Below, piece by piece: positions 13,752 to 22,496 of a stretch of 46,424 nt of DNA. How positions within the stretch are numbered: position 1 is the first letter of the stretch; every line of letters starts with the position of its first letter. The notes under the pieces were generated by a model, which made no database searches, had not been told where the DNA came from, and was given only the letters and a program-made list of their open reading frames with translations. The translations under genes were made by a program, and so were the position numbers. Source of the stretch: Weissella sagaensis (lineage in GTDB: Bacteria; Bacillota; Bacilli; Lactobacillales; Lactobacillaceae); contig NZ_BJDT01000011.1 in NCBI RefSeq assembly GCF_005405285.1, positions 1-46,424 on the forward strand, read 5' to 3'.

Positions 13752-14189
13752 ATGACAAAACTAGTAATACCATTAACGGCGTTTATCTTGCCAATGAAAA
13801 AACAAGGTAAGCTGCGAATGGTCAAGATGACTTTAAACAATTGGATCATGATTCATGGTATGAAAGCTGGACGAATGATTGCGAATAAACGTAAGCATCA
13901 AATTCAAGCCAAAATCATGCCAGTAGTTGACCGAGCAATGGTTAACGGTGTAGCACCGATTGAAAAAAATACCAAATTTAAGTTTGATTGGTACTTTCCT
14001 GACAGACGAACAGACTTAGACAACTGGACCTTTACGCATAAGTTCATTTTTGATGCGTTTCAGGCGAGTTCGGTACGTGGTCAGGTATTTATGCCAAACG
14101 ATAACTTAAACTTCGTAGTAGCGACATATGACGATTTCAGGGGCGTTGATAAAGCCAATCCACGAGTAGAAATAGATTGGAGTGATTAG
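13752..14189 (+). CDS. RusA-family Holliday junction resolvase
   Basis: This 145-aa protein has the RusA signature DRRTDLDNWTFTHKFIFDAF with acidic residues that bind metal, and MPNDNL downstream. RusA cuts four-way DNA junctions during phage recombination and before packaging. The start abuts the preceding stop. Confidence 0.9.
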   Translation: MTKLVIPLTAFILPMKKQGKLRMVKMTLNNWIMIHGMKAGRMIANKRKHQIQAKIMPVVDRAMVNGVAPIEKNTKFKFDWYFPDRRTDLDNWTFTHKFIFDAFQASSVRGQVFMPNDNLNFVVATYDDFRGVDKANPRVEIDWSD

Positions 14190-14190
14190 T

Positions 14191-14397
14191 TTGGGGTCTA
14201 GTAGTGAATATACACAGAAAAAAGAGAATAACACTAAGATTGACAGACAAGAAATGATGCGTTTGATTCATGAATTGGAGAAAAAATATCATGTTGGTGA
14301 TTATGTGAATGATCGTCAAATCAAATTCAATGATGAAACCATCCCCAATGAAGAGCCAATGATGATTGAACTTCATAAAGTTGTTAGTGTTCGTTAG
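14191..14397 (+). CDS. Hypothetical early protein, TTG start
   Basis: This is a 68-aa charged protein with a helix around residues 15-35 and no recognised domain. TTG 14191 is chosen because GGAG lies about eight to nine bases upstream; a GTG at 14182 would overlap the resolvase end without a ribosome binding site. Confidence 0.55.
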   Translation: MGSSSEYTQKKENNTKIDRQEMMRLIHELEKKYHVGDYVNDRQIKFNDETIPNEEPMMIELHKVVSVR

Positions 14398-14439
14398 ACA
14401 AAACAGCCAAGGGTGAGACGACTGTGAGCCCGTATAAAA

Positions 14440-14865
14440 ATGACACGAGAAATTAAATTCAGAGTTTGGAATGAGATGTATCATTGCTATTTCAGTAGTG
14501 ATCATGCAGGTATTTATGCAATCGGTGAGGATGGTGGAATCATTGAAAGTACTGATTACGAGTATTTTGATGATGTACCAGATAACCAAGGCTGTGTTGC
14601 TGAACAGTGGACTGGGTTAAAAGATATGAACGATACGGAAATCTATGAAGGGGATATTGTTAAGGTATTGCGTACAGGAACAAGAAGAAGTATTGGATTT
14701 GATGAAATTACATTCTTAGAAGCTTGTTTCTGTTTCAAGTATAAAAATGTACGAGATAATATTCTACCTCTCTTATCACATTCTGATATTTATAATTTAA
14801 AAGTCATAGGTAACAGACATGAAAATATGGAACTAGTCGAAGAAACAAGGGGAGCTGAGTTATGA
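14440..14865 (+). CDS. YopX family protein
   Basis: This 141-aa protein has the YopX signature: MTREIKFRVWNEMYHCY at the start, then QWTGLKDMNDTEIYEGDIVK. YopX proteins are common in Gram-positive phages and their function is unknown. No good ribosome binding site is visible before the ATG. Confidence 0.9.
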   Translation: MTREIKFRVWNEMYHCYFSSDHAGIYAIGEDGGIIESTDYEYFDDVPDNQGCVAEQWTGLKDMNDTEIYEGDIVKVLRTGTRRSIGFDEITFLEACFCFKYKNVRDNILPLLSHSDIYNLKVIGNRHENMELVEETRGAEL

Positions 14866-14960
14866 AAAATATTAAGCCTGTCAAATTAGCAATGCTTCTA
14901 ATAGCCTTAGTAACAATTGTTGGCGTGATATGCGAAACGGTGATTGAGGTGATGAATTAG
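14862..14960 (+). CDS. Tiny single-pass membrane protein
   Basis: This 32-aa frame (MKNIKPVKLAMLLIALVTIV...) overlaps the YopX stop in an ATGA arrangement and has AAGGGGAG upstream. It is one transmembrane helix with a basic N-terminus. The function is unknown. Confidence 0.55.
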   Translation: MKNIKPVKLAMLLIALVTIVGVICETVIEVMN

Positions 14961-14964
14961 AAAA

Positions 14965-15042
14965 ATGGAAAAATTTATTACGTTTATATTCTTCTTAATG
15001 CTGTTGGCAATAGCTATATTAGGATATTTTGGAACATTGTAG
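14965..15042 (+). CDS. Tiny hydrophobic peptide
   Basis: A 25-aa frame (MEKFITFIFFLMLLAIAILG...) is almost entirely one membrane helix. A GAGGTGA sequence lies somewhat far upstream. It follows the previous small membrane ORF by four bases. Coding status is plausible but unproven. Confidence 0.4.
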   Translation: MEKFITFIFFLMLLAIAILGYFGTL

Positions 15043-15148
15043 CAGATGTAAAACCGTTTTATGCAAGAAATTGTGTAAGCCGGTTTTGTTTGGGTTAACG
15101 GATGCCAATAAATGAAATAAGATAAAAGTTTACGTGGAGGTTGTTCTA

Positions 15149-15577
15149 ATGGGGTTGTTAGGATTATTAGGTGATTTTGAGTTAGATGAAAAAGCAACAA
15201 TTGAGAATGTCCGTCGTTTCTTTGAACACGATTGGCCAATTATTCAAAGCAGAGCACACATTAGTTTTGTAGACGTGAAGTCGCCAGTGATAAGTGGGAT
15301 GCCAAGTGGTGGTATGACTGGAAATGCAAGTGATGATAAATATTCAATCCACGCCCAAGCATCTAAATGGTTAAATGATGTGATTCAAGCTTGTCAGGGG
15401 ATGAAGCAGCCGCATAGATCGTTCCTAGAATTGCGTTATTTTAAAGGTTTGAAGTGGCTAGAAGTTGAAGAACGTACGGGTTACTCATCAAAGCGTGGAC
15501 AAGAGATTATCAATGAAGCATTTTTAGGGTTTGCAGAAGCATTTGCAGATACATATGATTATCGAGAGTACAAATGA
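15149..15577 (+). CDS. ArpU family late transcription regulator
   Basis: This 142-aa protein belongs to the ArpU/RinA-like group. It is a helical protein with a C-terminal sigma-region-4-like HTH (LELRYFKGLKWLEVEERTGY). ArpU proteins turn on packaging and lysis genes of Gram-positive phages. Start MGLLGL at 15149 has GGAGG eight bases upstream; a five-residue-longer form from 15134 lacks a site. Right after its stop there is a striking 11-bp repeat array, probably its binding region. Confidence 0.88.
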   Translation: MGLLGLLGDFELDEKATIENVRRFFEHDWPIIQSRAHISFVDVKSPVISGMPSGGMTGNASDDKYSIHAQASKWLNDVIQACQGMKQPHRSFLELRYFKGLKWLEVEERTGYSSKRGQEIINEAFLGFAEAFADTYDYREYK

Positions 15578-15583
15578 TAAAAA

Positions 15584-15660
15584 AGTTCGCTATTAGTTCG
15601 CATAAAGCGCGCATTTACCGCGCATTTGTCAGCCACATAGCGCGCACTAATCGTTATATT
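15584..15660 (+). promoter_or_regulatory. Array of 11-bp repeats, candidate ArpU-dependent late promoter
   Basis: Six to seven consecutive 11-bp blocks share the form AGnnCGCAnnn, starting at 15584: AGTTCGCTATT, AGTTCGCATAA, AGCGCGCATTT, ACCGCGCATTT, a diverged GTCAGCCACAT, then AGCGCGCACTA. CGCGCA cores at 15608, 15619 and 15641 are exactly 11 and 22 bp apart. A -10-like TATATT (15655-15660) follows without a recognisable -35, as expected for an activator-dependent promoter. It precedes the methyltransferase and the late operon. Confidence 0.7.
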
Positions 15661-15726
15661 ATGGTATTGTCGAATAATTGATAAAGAAGACAGCAGTAGG
15701 CTGTGATTACCTGGAGGAATTGAATA

Positions 15727-16446
15727 GTGAAATTAATCAATGGTGAAACATTGACAGAAATGTCTAAGTTACCTGATGAATCAGTTGATATGATTTTGGC
15801 AGATTTACCTTATGGCACAACAGCTAATGAATGGGATGTGTTAATTCCGTTTGATCAGTTGTGGGAACAGTATAATCGGATTATCAAAGAACATGGTGCG
15901 ATTGTGTTGTTTGGCCAAGGAATATTTGCCAATCATTTAATCTCGTCAAACGAGAAGATGTACCGCTACAAATGGACTTGGAAGAAAGCACGAGCCGTTG
16001 GCTTTTTAAATGCAAAACGAATGCCGTTACGAACTGTAGAAGAAATTCTCATTTTCTATAAGAAGCTGCCTACCTACAACCCCCAAATGCGACAGGGTAA
16101 ACAGTATAAATCGGTCACTAAGCCACGTTTGGCACGTAATTACCGGGCAACTAAGAAAACAGTAGTAACGGAGAATAAAGGTGAGCGTTATCCAATCGAT
16201 ATATTGGAGTATAGTCAACCATCAGTGCATGGTAAAGGTGTACATCCAACTGAAAAGCCGGTTAATTTGTTGAGTTACTTGATTAAAACCTATACAAAGC
16301 CAGGTGATTTGGTACTAGACAACACAATGGGTAGTGGCTCAACTGGAGTTGCTGCTAAGTTAACGAATCGTAATTTTATTGGTATTGAGCTAAACAAAGA
16401 GTTCTATCAAATTGCAGTTCGGCGCATAAATGATTTAAACAATTAG
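15727..16446 (+). CDS. Site-specific DNA methyltransferase (N6-adenine/N4-cytosine type)
   Basis: This 239-aa protein has catalytic motif DLPY (residues 26-29) before the SAM-binding motif NTMGSGSTG (199-207), so it is a beta-class-like permuted enzyme. HPTEKP (173-178) is also typical. It probably modifies phage DNA against host restriction. It starts with GTG behind TGGAGG. There is no restriction endonuclease beside it, so it is an orphan enzyme. DLPY instead of DPPY/SPPY leaves the target base open. Confidence 0.93.
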   Translation: MKLINGETLTEMSKLPDESVDMILADLPYGTTANEWDVLIPFDQLWEQYNRIIKEHGAIVLFGQGIFANHLISSNEKMYRYKWTWKKARAVGFLNAKRMPLRTVEEILIFYKKLPTYNPQMRQGKQYKSVTKPRLARNYRATKKTVVTENKGERYPIDILEYSQPSVHGKGVHPTEKPVNLLSYLIKTYTKPGDLVLDNTMGSGSTGVAAKLTNRNFIGIELNKEFYQIAVRRINDLNN

Positions 16447-16468
16447 ATAATTTACTTTTAATTCTTGA

Positions 16469-16474
16469 TATAAT
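16469..16474 (+). promoter_or_regulatory. Extended -10 promoter of the membrane-protein cargo gene
   Basis: TGATATAAT (16466-16474) is a perfect extended -10. There is no good -35. It lies 22 bp before the start of the 16497 gene. Confidence 0.55.
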
Positions 16475-16496
16475 TTACTTTGAAAAGAGGTAGGTT

Positions 16497-17231
16497 ATGA
16501 AAGAACATTTTAATAAATACAAATATGTTTATTTTATTGTTTTTATCGTTTTAATAATAGGGATACCATTGGCAATACAGTGCCATTGGGGAGTTTTTTA
16601 CAAATTAGCATTGTGGGCAACACCAGGTAACCATGGAAATTGGATGAGCTTTTGGGGTAGTTATTTAGGAGTTATATCTTCGGGAATTATTGCTTTTTCA
16701 GTTGCTAAATTTGAAATAGATCATAGTGATGAAAAAGAGAGGCAACGAATTATCGGAGATAGATATATAAAAGACCTCCGTGAAATGCGTAATTTGTTAT
16801 TAAAGTATAGATATAATGGGACTGTTCCACCCTTATACAGAGGATGGAACGTTCGTTTGAGTCAAGAAGAAATAATAGATCTTAAAAGAGTTTTCTTCAA
16901 TGAAAAAGATATTAATGGTGAAATAACGTATCTAACTTCAGAGCCATGGGATATTAGGTTGATAGTAGATACCCTTCCAAGCAAGCAAAGAGAAAAATTC
17001 CATTCCAATATCAATGATTTATGTGAAAATTTGGAAAAATTTGGTCAATTAGATGAAGAAAAATTTTTAACAAATGATCAGTTAAAGCAATCCATGTATG
17101 AAAATAAGCTGAAATTAGATGATGAATACTCAAAAAGAGCAATTAATTTAGTTCAAAAAATCTCCAGTAATTACAATGACCTTAATAAGAAAATAATTGA
17201 TGAGGTGGATGCTACATACTTAATATTATAA
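16497..17231 (+). CDS. Membrane-anchored protein with cytoplasmic helical domain (cargo gene)
   Basis: This 244-aa protein has two N-terminal membrane helices (about 9-28 and 48-70, the second in WMSFWGSYLGVISSGIIAFS) and a long charged, helical C-terminal domain. It is not a virion family I know. A W..FWGSYLG membrane entry is seen in many uncharacterised membrane proteins, including some putative abortive-infection ones, but I cannot claim that role. It has its own extended -10 promoter and terminator and is more AT-rich than the flanking late genes, so it looks like an inserted moron. Confidence 0.7.
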   Translation: MKEHFNKYKYVYFIVFIVLIIGIPLAIQCHWGVFYKLALWATPGNHGNWMSFWGSYLGVISSGIIAFSVAKFEIDHSDEKERQRIIGDRYIKDLREMRNLLLKYRYNGTVPPLYRGWNVRLSQEEIIDLKRVFFNEKDINGEITYLTSEPWDIRLIVDTLPSKQREKFHSNINDLCENLEKFGQLDEEKFLTNDQLKQSMYENKLKLDDEYSKRAINLVQKISSNYNDLNKKIIDEVDATYLIL

Positions 17232-17252
17232 AAACTATTCTAGTAATTAGGG

Positions 17253-17288
17253 CTAGTCTACAAAAAATGTGGACTAGTCTTTTATTTT
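17253..17288 (+). terminator. Terminator after the membrane-protein cargo gene
   Basis: CTAGTCTAC (17253-17261) pairs with GTGGACTAG (17269-17277) with one G-U pair, followed by TCTTTTATTTT. It closes the cargo gene off from the terminase operon. Confidence 0.85.
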
Positions 17289-17313
17289 GCAGAAAATCAG
17301 GAGTAAATATGAA

Positions 17314-17448
17314 ATGGAACCATGGTATCGAAATGTTGAGGCCTCCATTATTGGTAAATTGGATGCACAAGAACGAAAAGAATTAAAGAAACAAGCTCAG
17401 ATTAAGCAACACAAGTCAGTTAAAAAGAAACGAGGTGGTGATATGTAA
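17314..17448 (+). CDS. Small basic protein preceding terminase
   Basis: This is a 44-aa protein (MEPWYRNVEASIIGKLDAQE...), with a Lys-rich C-terminus. AGGAG lies about ten bases upstream, and the stop overlaps the terminase start (TAATG). It is probably a packaging accessory protein, but no family is recognised. Confidence 0.6.
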   Translation: MEPWYRNVEASIIGKLDAQERKELKKQAQIKQHKSVKKKRGGDM

Positions 17449-18362
17449 TGGATCTAAAAGAACAGGCTAAGCAAGATTACTTAGCTGGTATGAAGATTAA
17501 AGATATTGCGCAAAAGATTGGTAAATCTGCCTCGACTATTCGTTCATGGAAATCACGTTACAAATGGGATGATGTTTCAGATAGAGTTTATAAAGCTGCA
17601 ACAAAAAGTGTTGCAACAAAACGCAACAAAAATGCAACGCAACACAAAAACGTTGCAACGTCTCAAATGGCGGACCAAGTGATTGATGAGTTAGCTGATA
17701 GCGACTTAACGGATAAGCAAAAAGCCTTTGTTATCGAGTATGTGAGACTTTTCAACGCAACGCAGGCATATATAAATGTGTATGATGTGGACTATGAAAC
17801 GGCAAAGGTTAATGCATCTAGAATGCTAACAAATGCTAACCTAAAATCTGCTATTGAAATGCTGAGAAAGGCACGTTTGCATGATTTAGGAGCTAATCGA
17901 CAAGATATTTTAACTGACCTGATGAAACAGTCGTTTTCAGATATTGGGAGTTACTTAGATTTTGGTGAGCATGACGAATATGCACAAGATGCAATGGGTG
18001 AACCAATAGTTGATATCGATGGTAATCGTGTGATTAAACATATGTCGTGGGTGCAACTCAAAGACAAGTCAAAGGTCGATACGAGCCTAATTAAAAAGGT
18101 ATCGATAGGTCGTGACGGTGTTGTCCTTGATTTATACGATAAACAAGCTGCACAGGCACGTTTATTAGCTGAGTTGAATAAACAGCAACCAGATGCATTA
18201 AGTGATGCACAAGTTAGACGTGCCAAAGCTGAAGCAATATTGGCTGAGGCAAAAGCAGCTCGTGTTGATGATGATCAATCGAGTGAAGAAGTGATGTTGG
18301 CTAAGATTATGGATGCACTACAAGCAGGTGAACAAAATGATGAAGCAGAAACTAACACTTAA
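17448..18362 (+). CDS. terS: Terminase small subunit
   Basis: This 304-aa protein has an N-terminal HTH (KIKDIAQKIGKSASTIRSWK), then a Terminase_2 domain (LTDKQKAFVIEYVRLFNATQ). It recognises phage DNA and starts packaging with the large subunit. It overlaps the large-subunit gene by 26 bases. Confidence 0.95.
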   Translation: MDLKEQAKQDYLAGMKIKDIAQKIGKSASTIRSWKSRYKWDDVSDRVYKAATKSVATKRNKNATQHKNVATSQMADQVIDELADSDLTDKQKAFVIEYVRLFNATQAYINVYDVDYETAKVNASRMLTNANLKSAIEMLRKARLHDLGANRQDILTDLMKQSFSDIGSYLDFGEHDEYAQDAMGEPIVDIDGNRVIKHMSWVQLKDKSKVDTSLIKKVSIGRDGVVLDLYDKQAAQARLLAELNKQQPDALSDAQVRRAKAEAILAEAKAARVDDDQSSEEVMLAKIMDALQAGEQNDEAETNT

Positions 18363-19578
18363 AAAAGCATACACACGTAAACAACGTCAGGTATTGAACA
18401 TTGCCATGTCAGACGACTTTAGAACGTTAATATTAGACGGTGCTGTTCGTACTGGTAAGACAGTGGTTAATAATGATGTGTTTTTGCATGACGTGTTACG
18501 AGTTAGTCGTATCGCTAAAAGTAATGGTGATTACAGCCCCCAATACATATTGGCTGGTTACTCAAGTAAAACGTTAGATAACAATGTCATTAATGAGCTG
18601 ACTAAGAAATACGGTTGGGAGCCTAAATACGATAAACACGGTAGCTTTAAGTTATTCGGTGTGAAGATTGTCGTTGCTTTTACCAATTCTGAACGTGGTG
18701 TTGGTGCTGTTCGTGGTATGACTGCATATGGTGCTTATATTAATGAGGCGTCCCTTGCTAATCGTGCCGTCTTTGATGAAATATTGTCGCGTGTTTCAAT
18801 GCCTAATTCACATATCTTGCTAGATACTAATCCGGATTCACCAACGCATTGGCTGAAAAAGGAGTATATCGATAATAAGAACCCTGAGGCAGGTATTAAA
18901 CGAGTGCATTTTGTCCTTGATGATAATACATTCTTATCTCCCGATTACGTGAAGCATTTGAAAGCTGAAACGCCAACGGGGATGTATTATGATCGTAAAA
19001 TTTTAGGCTTGTGGGTTAATGGTGAAGGTGCTGTTTATCGAGATTTTAACGATAAGAAACATTTTGTTAATGTTCAAGATGTGCCAAATATCACTAATTA
19101 TTTCGCTGGCGTTGACTGGGGATATGAACACTCAGGCGTTATTCAAGTTTGGGGCGAAACTGATGATCATAAATATTACCTAGTTGAAGAGCATGCATCA
19201 CAACATGAAGAGATTGATTATTGGACTGATATTGCGTTAGACGTTAAACGTCGTTATGGTGACATCCCCTTTTGGTGTGATTCTGCTCGACCTGAACATG
19301 TCGCTAGATTCATTAACGAAGATTTAGATGCACGTAACGCTGACAAAAAAATCATGAAGGGTGTTGAAGATGTCGCCAAGATGATTAAAGCCAATCGTTT
19401 ATTTGTTGTGCGAGATGCAGCTAAAGAGTTTGAGAATGAAATTTTTGATTACGTTTGGGATGAGAAAAAGGGATTGCCCATTAAAGAGAATGACCACGCA
19501 ATGGACACAATGAGGTATGCAATACATAACCATATCAGTGAAGATAATGAAGTTGAAATTTTTGGAGGAATTTTCTAA
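18337..19578 (+). CDS. terL: Terminase large subunit
   Basis: This 413-aa ATPase/nuclease packages DNA into procapsids. Walker A is GAVRTGKT (35-42), and the RNase-H-like nuclease begins at FAGVDWGYEHSG and ends with the ENDHAMDTMRYA segment. Start 18337 (ATG) lies behind AGGTGA inside the terS gene; an earlier ATG at 18313 lacks a site. Confidence 0.96.
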   Translation: MMKQKLTLKKAYTRKQRQVLNIAMSDDFRTLILDGAVRTGKTVVNNDVFLHDVLRVSRIAKSNGDYSPQYILAGYSSKTLDNNVINELTKKYGWEPKYDKHGSFKLFGVKIVVAFTNSERGVGAVRGMTAYGAYINEASLANRAVFDEILSRVSMPNSHILLDTNPDSPTHWLKKEYIDNKNPEAGIKRVHFVLDDNTFLSPDYVKHLKAETPTGMYYDRKILGLWVNGEGAVYRDFNDKKHFVNVQDVPNITNYFAGVDWGYEHSGVIQVWGETDDHKYYLVEEHASQHEEIDYWTDIALDVKRRYGDIPFWCDSARPEHVARFINEDLDARNADKKIMKGVEDVAKMIKANRLFVVRDAAKEFENEIFDYVWDEKKGLPIKENDHAMDTMRYAIHNHISEDNEVEIFGGIF

Positions 19579-20993
19579 TGGCGATAAATTTTAATAGTGA
19601 TCGGTTGTCGTCTGACGAAAACCATGTCTTTTATTCTGAAAGCATTGGGGATGACTTACCAGCAGAAACTGATGTAAATGAGTTGATCAATGCGCACGCT
19701 AATCGATTGAATAATCGCTATAACCGCTTAATGAATTACTATTTAGGTAAACATAGTATTTTACGTAAGTTGGCCAAAGCAAAAGGAAAGCCAGATAATC
19801 GCTTAGTTATCAACTTTGCTAAGGAATTAGTCGATAATGAAGTCGGGTTCTTTGCTGGAACGCCAGTTAAGTTTGATTATGATAACAATGGTCACGACAA
19901 CAATGAATTAGATCAACGAATTGCTGATTTTGTGGCGATTAATGATTTAACCGATACAATTGCCGAGTTGGCCAAGCAGGTTGATATCTTTGGCCGGTCA
20001 TACACGTTGCTTTATCAAGATGAGGATAGCAATACCAGAGTGGCACCAATCGACCCACGCAATGCTTTTGCGGTTTATGGCACACAAATCGGTGCGCCCA
20101 TTGAATATGCCGTGTATTACACGCAACGACAACGCAATGGCACAATCAGTGGCACGCTGTACACAAAACATTCAGTAGTAACGTTCCATGGTAGTGCATC
20201 AGCTGGTATTCAGTACGACGAAGTAACAGATAACCTATTCACTAACGTGCCGTTGGTTGAATTCTTTGCCTCGATTGAACGACAAGGACTATTTGAGCAA
20301 GTGATTAGCTTGATTGATGCCGTTGATATGGCAATGAGCAACAAAGGTAACGACATTGACTACTTTAGCAACACGATCATGAAAGTCATCAACGCTAAAT
20401 TAAGAAAAGAAACGATTGATGAGATGATTGATAAACGAGTAATCAATGTTCCGTCCGTTGATTCTGATAGGCAAGTCGATATTGATTTTCTAAACAAACC
20501 TGATGCTGATTTAATTCAGGAACATTTCTTGGACCGTGCAATTGATGCCATTTACACCAAGTCAAACGTTGCTAATTTCAATGATGATGTGTTTGGTAAT
20601 GCGTCCGGTACGGCGTTAGAGTTTAAGCTGCAGTCAATGAGCAATGCAGCAAATATGAAAGAGCGGAAGTTCAAGTTATCAATCAGGCAGCTATTTAAGT
20701 TAGCCTTTGCGATTGGTGCCACGTTGCCGCTTGATATGACTGGCGAGTTAGCTAAGAACGTCAAAGCGACATTTAAACGAACCGTTCCCCATAACGTCCA
20801 AGATGAAGCAACAACTGCTAAGACATTGCTTGATGTAGTTGACCGCAAGACAGCTATTTCAGCGATTTCAACAGTTGATGATCCTGATGCCGTTATCAAG
20901 GCACGAGATGAGGAGCAACGCAACAATGCTAACAATGCCTTAGCAACTCTCGGGGATGTTAGCGAGAATGATTTCAAAGGTGGTGACAAGTAA
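19578..20993 (+). CDS. Portal protein (SPP1 gp6-like)
   Basis: This 471-aa protein matches the SPP1 gp6/Phage_prot_Gp6 portal family: NHANRLNNRYNRLMNYYLGKH-type start, NFAKELVDNEVGFFAGTPV, and a C-terminal NFNDDVFGNASGTALEFKL segment. The portal forms the dodecameric gate for DNA at one capsid vertex. Its start overlaps the terL stop by one base. Confidence 0.95.
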   Translation: MAINFNSDRLSSDENHVFYSESIGDDLPAETDVNELINAHANRLNNRYNRLMNYYLGKHSILRKLAKAKGKPDNRLVINFAKELVDNEVGFFAGTPVKFDYDNNGHDNNELDQRIADFVAINDLTDTIAELAKQVDIFGRSYTLLYQDEDSNTRVAPIDPRNAFAVYGTQIGAPIEYAVYYTQRQRNGTISGTLYTKHSVVTFHGSASAGIQYDEVTDNLFTNVPLVEFFASIERQGLFEQVISLIDAVDMAMSNKGNDIDYFSNTIMKVINAKLRKETIDEMIDKRVINVPSVDSDRQVDIDFLNKPDADLIQEHFLDRAIDAIYTKSNVANFNDDVFGNASGTALEFKLQSMSNAANMKERKFKLSIRQLFKLAFAIGATLPLDMTGELAKNVKATFKRTVPHNVQDEATTAKTLLDVVDRKTAISAISTVDDPDAVIKARDEEQRNNANNALATLGDVSENDFKGGDK

Positions 20994-21607
20994 TGCGAGC
21001 CATTGATGAAAAGCGCCACATGTTGGAAACCATGAAGCAAGATTACGACATTAATGTTGGCCTTGAACGGGCAGCAGACAAGCATATTAAACGAATTAGC
21101 GCTGAATTAAGCGCCTTTTTTATTGCTCATGAAAAAGATGATCATATCGACACGTCTATCTTGCGTAAATCGCCCACCATTCACGATTTAACGCAATTAA
21201 AGACGTTGGCTAAGGAATTATCCAAGATTAACGAAATCAACGTTAAAAAGCGCAAAATGATGTATTTAAGTATGGGTACAACAGACATGGAAATGTACCT
21301 GCAATCATTAATGGGTTTGATGATGCTGCCAATGGCTAATAATGCTTTTCAGATCATGGAAAAGACGTTGTTAAATGAGTTTCGTGACGAATATCAACGC
21401 CAATCAGACGATTTGGGTATTGATAAGCCATTAACTACCGCAAAAATGCAGGAATTGTCTCATCAAGCGTTTGACAACAAAAAGCCCGTGAATGCGTTCT
21501 GGCAGTCGTTTGACAAGATACTGGCTAACTTATCGATTGAGCTAATTAAAGCTGTTCAGCAAGGTGTCAGTGCGAAAAATTGGGCAAAGATTGTCGGAGG
21601 TAGGTAG
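20993..21607 (+). CDS. Minor head protein, N-terminal part (SPP1 gp7-like)
   Basis: This 204-aa helical protein begins MRAIDEKRHMLE and resembles the N-terminal half of phage minor head/MuF proteins. The MuF core itself is in the next gene, two bases after the stop, in the same frame register. The two genes together correspond to the usual single minor head protein, so the family is split here. It is probably packaged inside the capsid near the portal. Confidence 0.7.
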   Translation: MRAIDEKRHMLETMKQDYDINVGLERAADKHIKRISAELSAFFIAHEKDDHIDTSILRKSPTIHDLTQLKTLAKELSKINEINVKKRKMMYLSMGTTDMEMYLQSLMGLMMLPMANNAFQIMEKTLLNEFRDEYQRQSDDLGIDKPLTTAKMQELSHQAFDNKKPVNAFWQSFDKILANLSIELIKAVQQGVSAKNWAKIVGGR

Positions 21608-21609
21608 TA

Positions 21610-22494
21610 ATGAGTGAAGATAAATACGATAACTACACCGATGATGATTTTCTGGCTGATTTAAATGCTTATGCGGACCAACGAGATGCGGAACAGGCAG
21701 AAGATAATGCTGAATTAAAGCAACATCTAGGCGAAATGGTCGGTGGGTTTCTGGGTGTTTGGTGGTATTTGCAAGCATTTAGCGCTGCTTCATCTCGTAA
21801 TATTCGAACTTATGCTGCAGTTGCTGATAAACAGGCTAAGTTAACGGCTTGGGAAACGGCTGATGACAAGATTAATCAGGAGCATCCCTATTATCAGAGC
21901 AAAGTCACGATCATGAATGAATTTGGTGCTTGTAGTAAGTGTTTGCCATATCTCGGCAGTGACTACACATTGGCAGAAGCTAAGAGTTTAGTACCGTTTC
22001 ATTACAACTGTCGCTGTACTATTGTTAGAGATACAAGCGACTTTGATTCTGTGATTGCTGGAGTAACGACTGCAGTTGCTCAATCAGAGCAAAGTAAACA
22101 AGATGCTGCTGATGAAGCAAGAATTGCTGATATGATTGAAATTGGAAATTTGTCGCCATTAACAACTAAACAAGATTATGTTGATATGCGAAAAAGATTA
22201 CAAAAAGAGATTGTTGGTTTACGGTTAAGCAATGGTGTAGAGGTAAAAAGTTTTTCAAATCACTTTATCGATCGTGCAATTGGTGGTGGCTGGCAAAATA
22301 AAAATAGTGAACCGTGGAAAGGTCGCCGTTCAGGTGTTAAAATAGAGGACATTAAGGTTGCGTTAGAAAAAGGTACTATTGTTCCTGACAGACGTGATAG
22401 AAATGTATTGGTCATTAAATTACCACCAGTTGAGGTAACTTTTAATACAGAAACTGGTAATTTAATTCAAGTTAATCCTGTTGGAAAGGAGTAG
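21610..22494 (+). CDS. MuF-type minor head protein with C-terminal toxin-like domain
   Basis: This 294-aa protein has a MuF head-morphogenesis core, with the characteristic Cys/His set C108-x-x-C111 and H131-x-x-C134-x-C136 (ACSKC ... FHYNCRC). After a linker (about 150-170) comes a separate ~125-residue domain. It contains SFSNHFIDRAIG (H218, R222), RSGVKIEDIKVALEKG and alternating strands to the end. This resembles nuclease-type polymorphic toxin tips (BECR-like fold). MuF proteins carrying C-terminal toxins in temperate phages are described. The adjacent small gene at 22497 would be the immunity protein. Toxin activity is inferred. Confidence 0.82.
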   Translation: MSEDKYDNYTDDDFLADLNAYADQRDAEQAEDNAELKQHLGEMVGGFLGVWWYLQAFSAASSRNIRTYAAVADKQAKLTAWETADDKINQEHPYYQSKVTIMNEFGACSKCLPYLGSDYTLAEAKSLVPFHYNCRCTIVRDTSDFDSVIAGVTTAVAQSEQSKQDAADEARIADMIEIGNLSPLTTKQDYVDMRKRLQKEIVGLRLSNGVEVKSFSNHFIDRAIGGGWQNKNSEPWKGRRSGVKIEDIKVALEKGTIVPDRRDRNVLVIKLPPVEVTFNTETGNLIQVNPVGKE

Positions 22495-22496
22495 TT

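Noticed and set aside
15584..15660. CRISPR or tandem minisatellite
   Set aside because: The 11-bp register, divergence between units and location before a -10 element favour a regulator binding array.
20552..21085. Minus-strand 177-codon frame opposite portal and minor head genes
   Set aside because: It is antisense to two well-supported overlapping genes and has no recognisable product.
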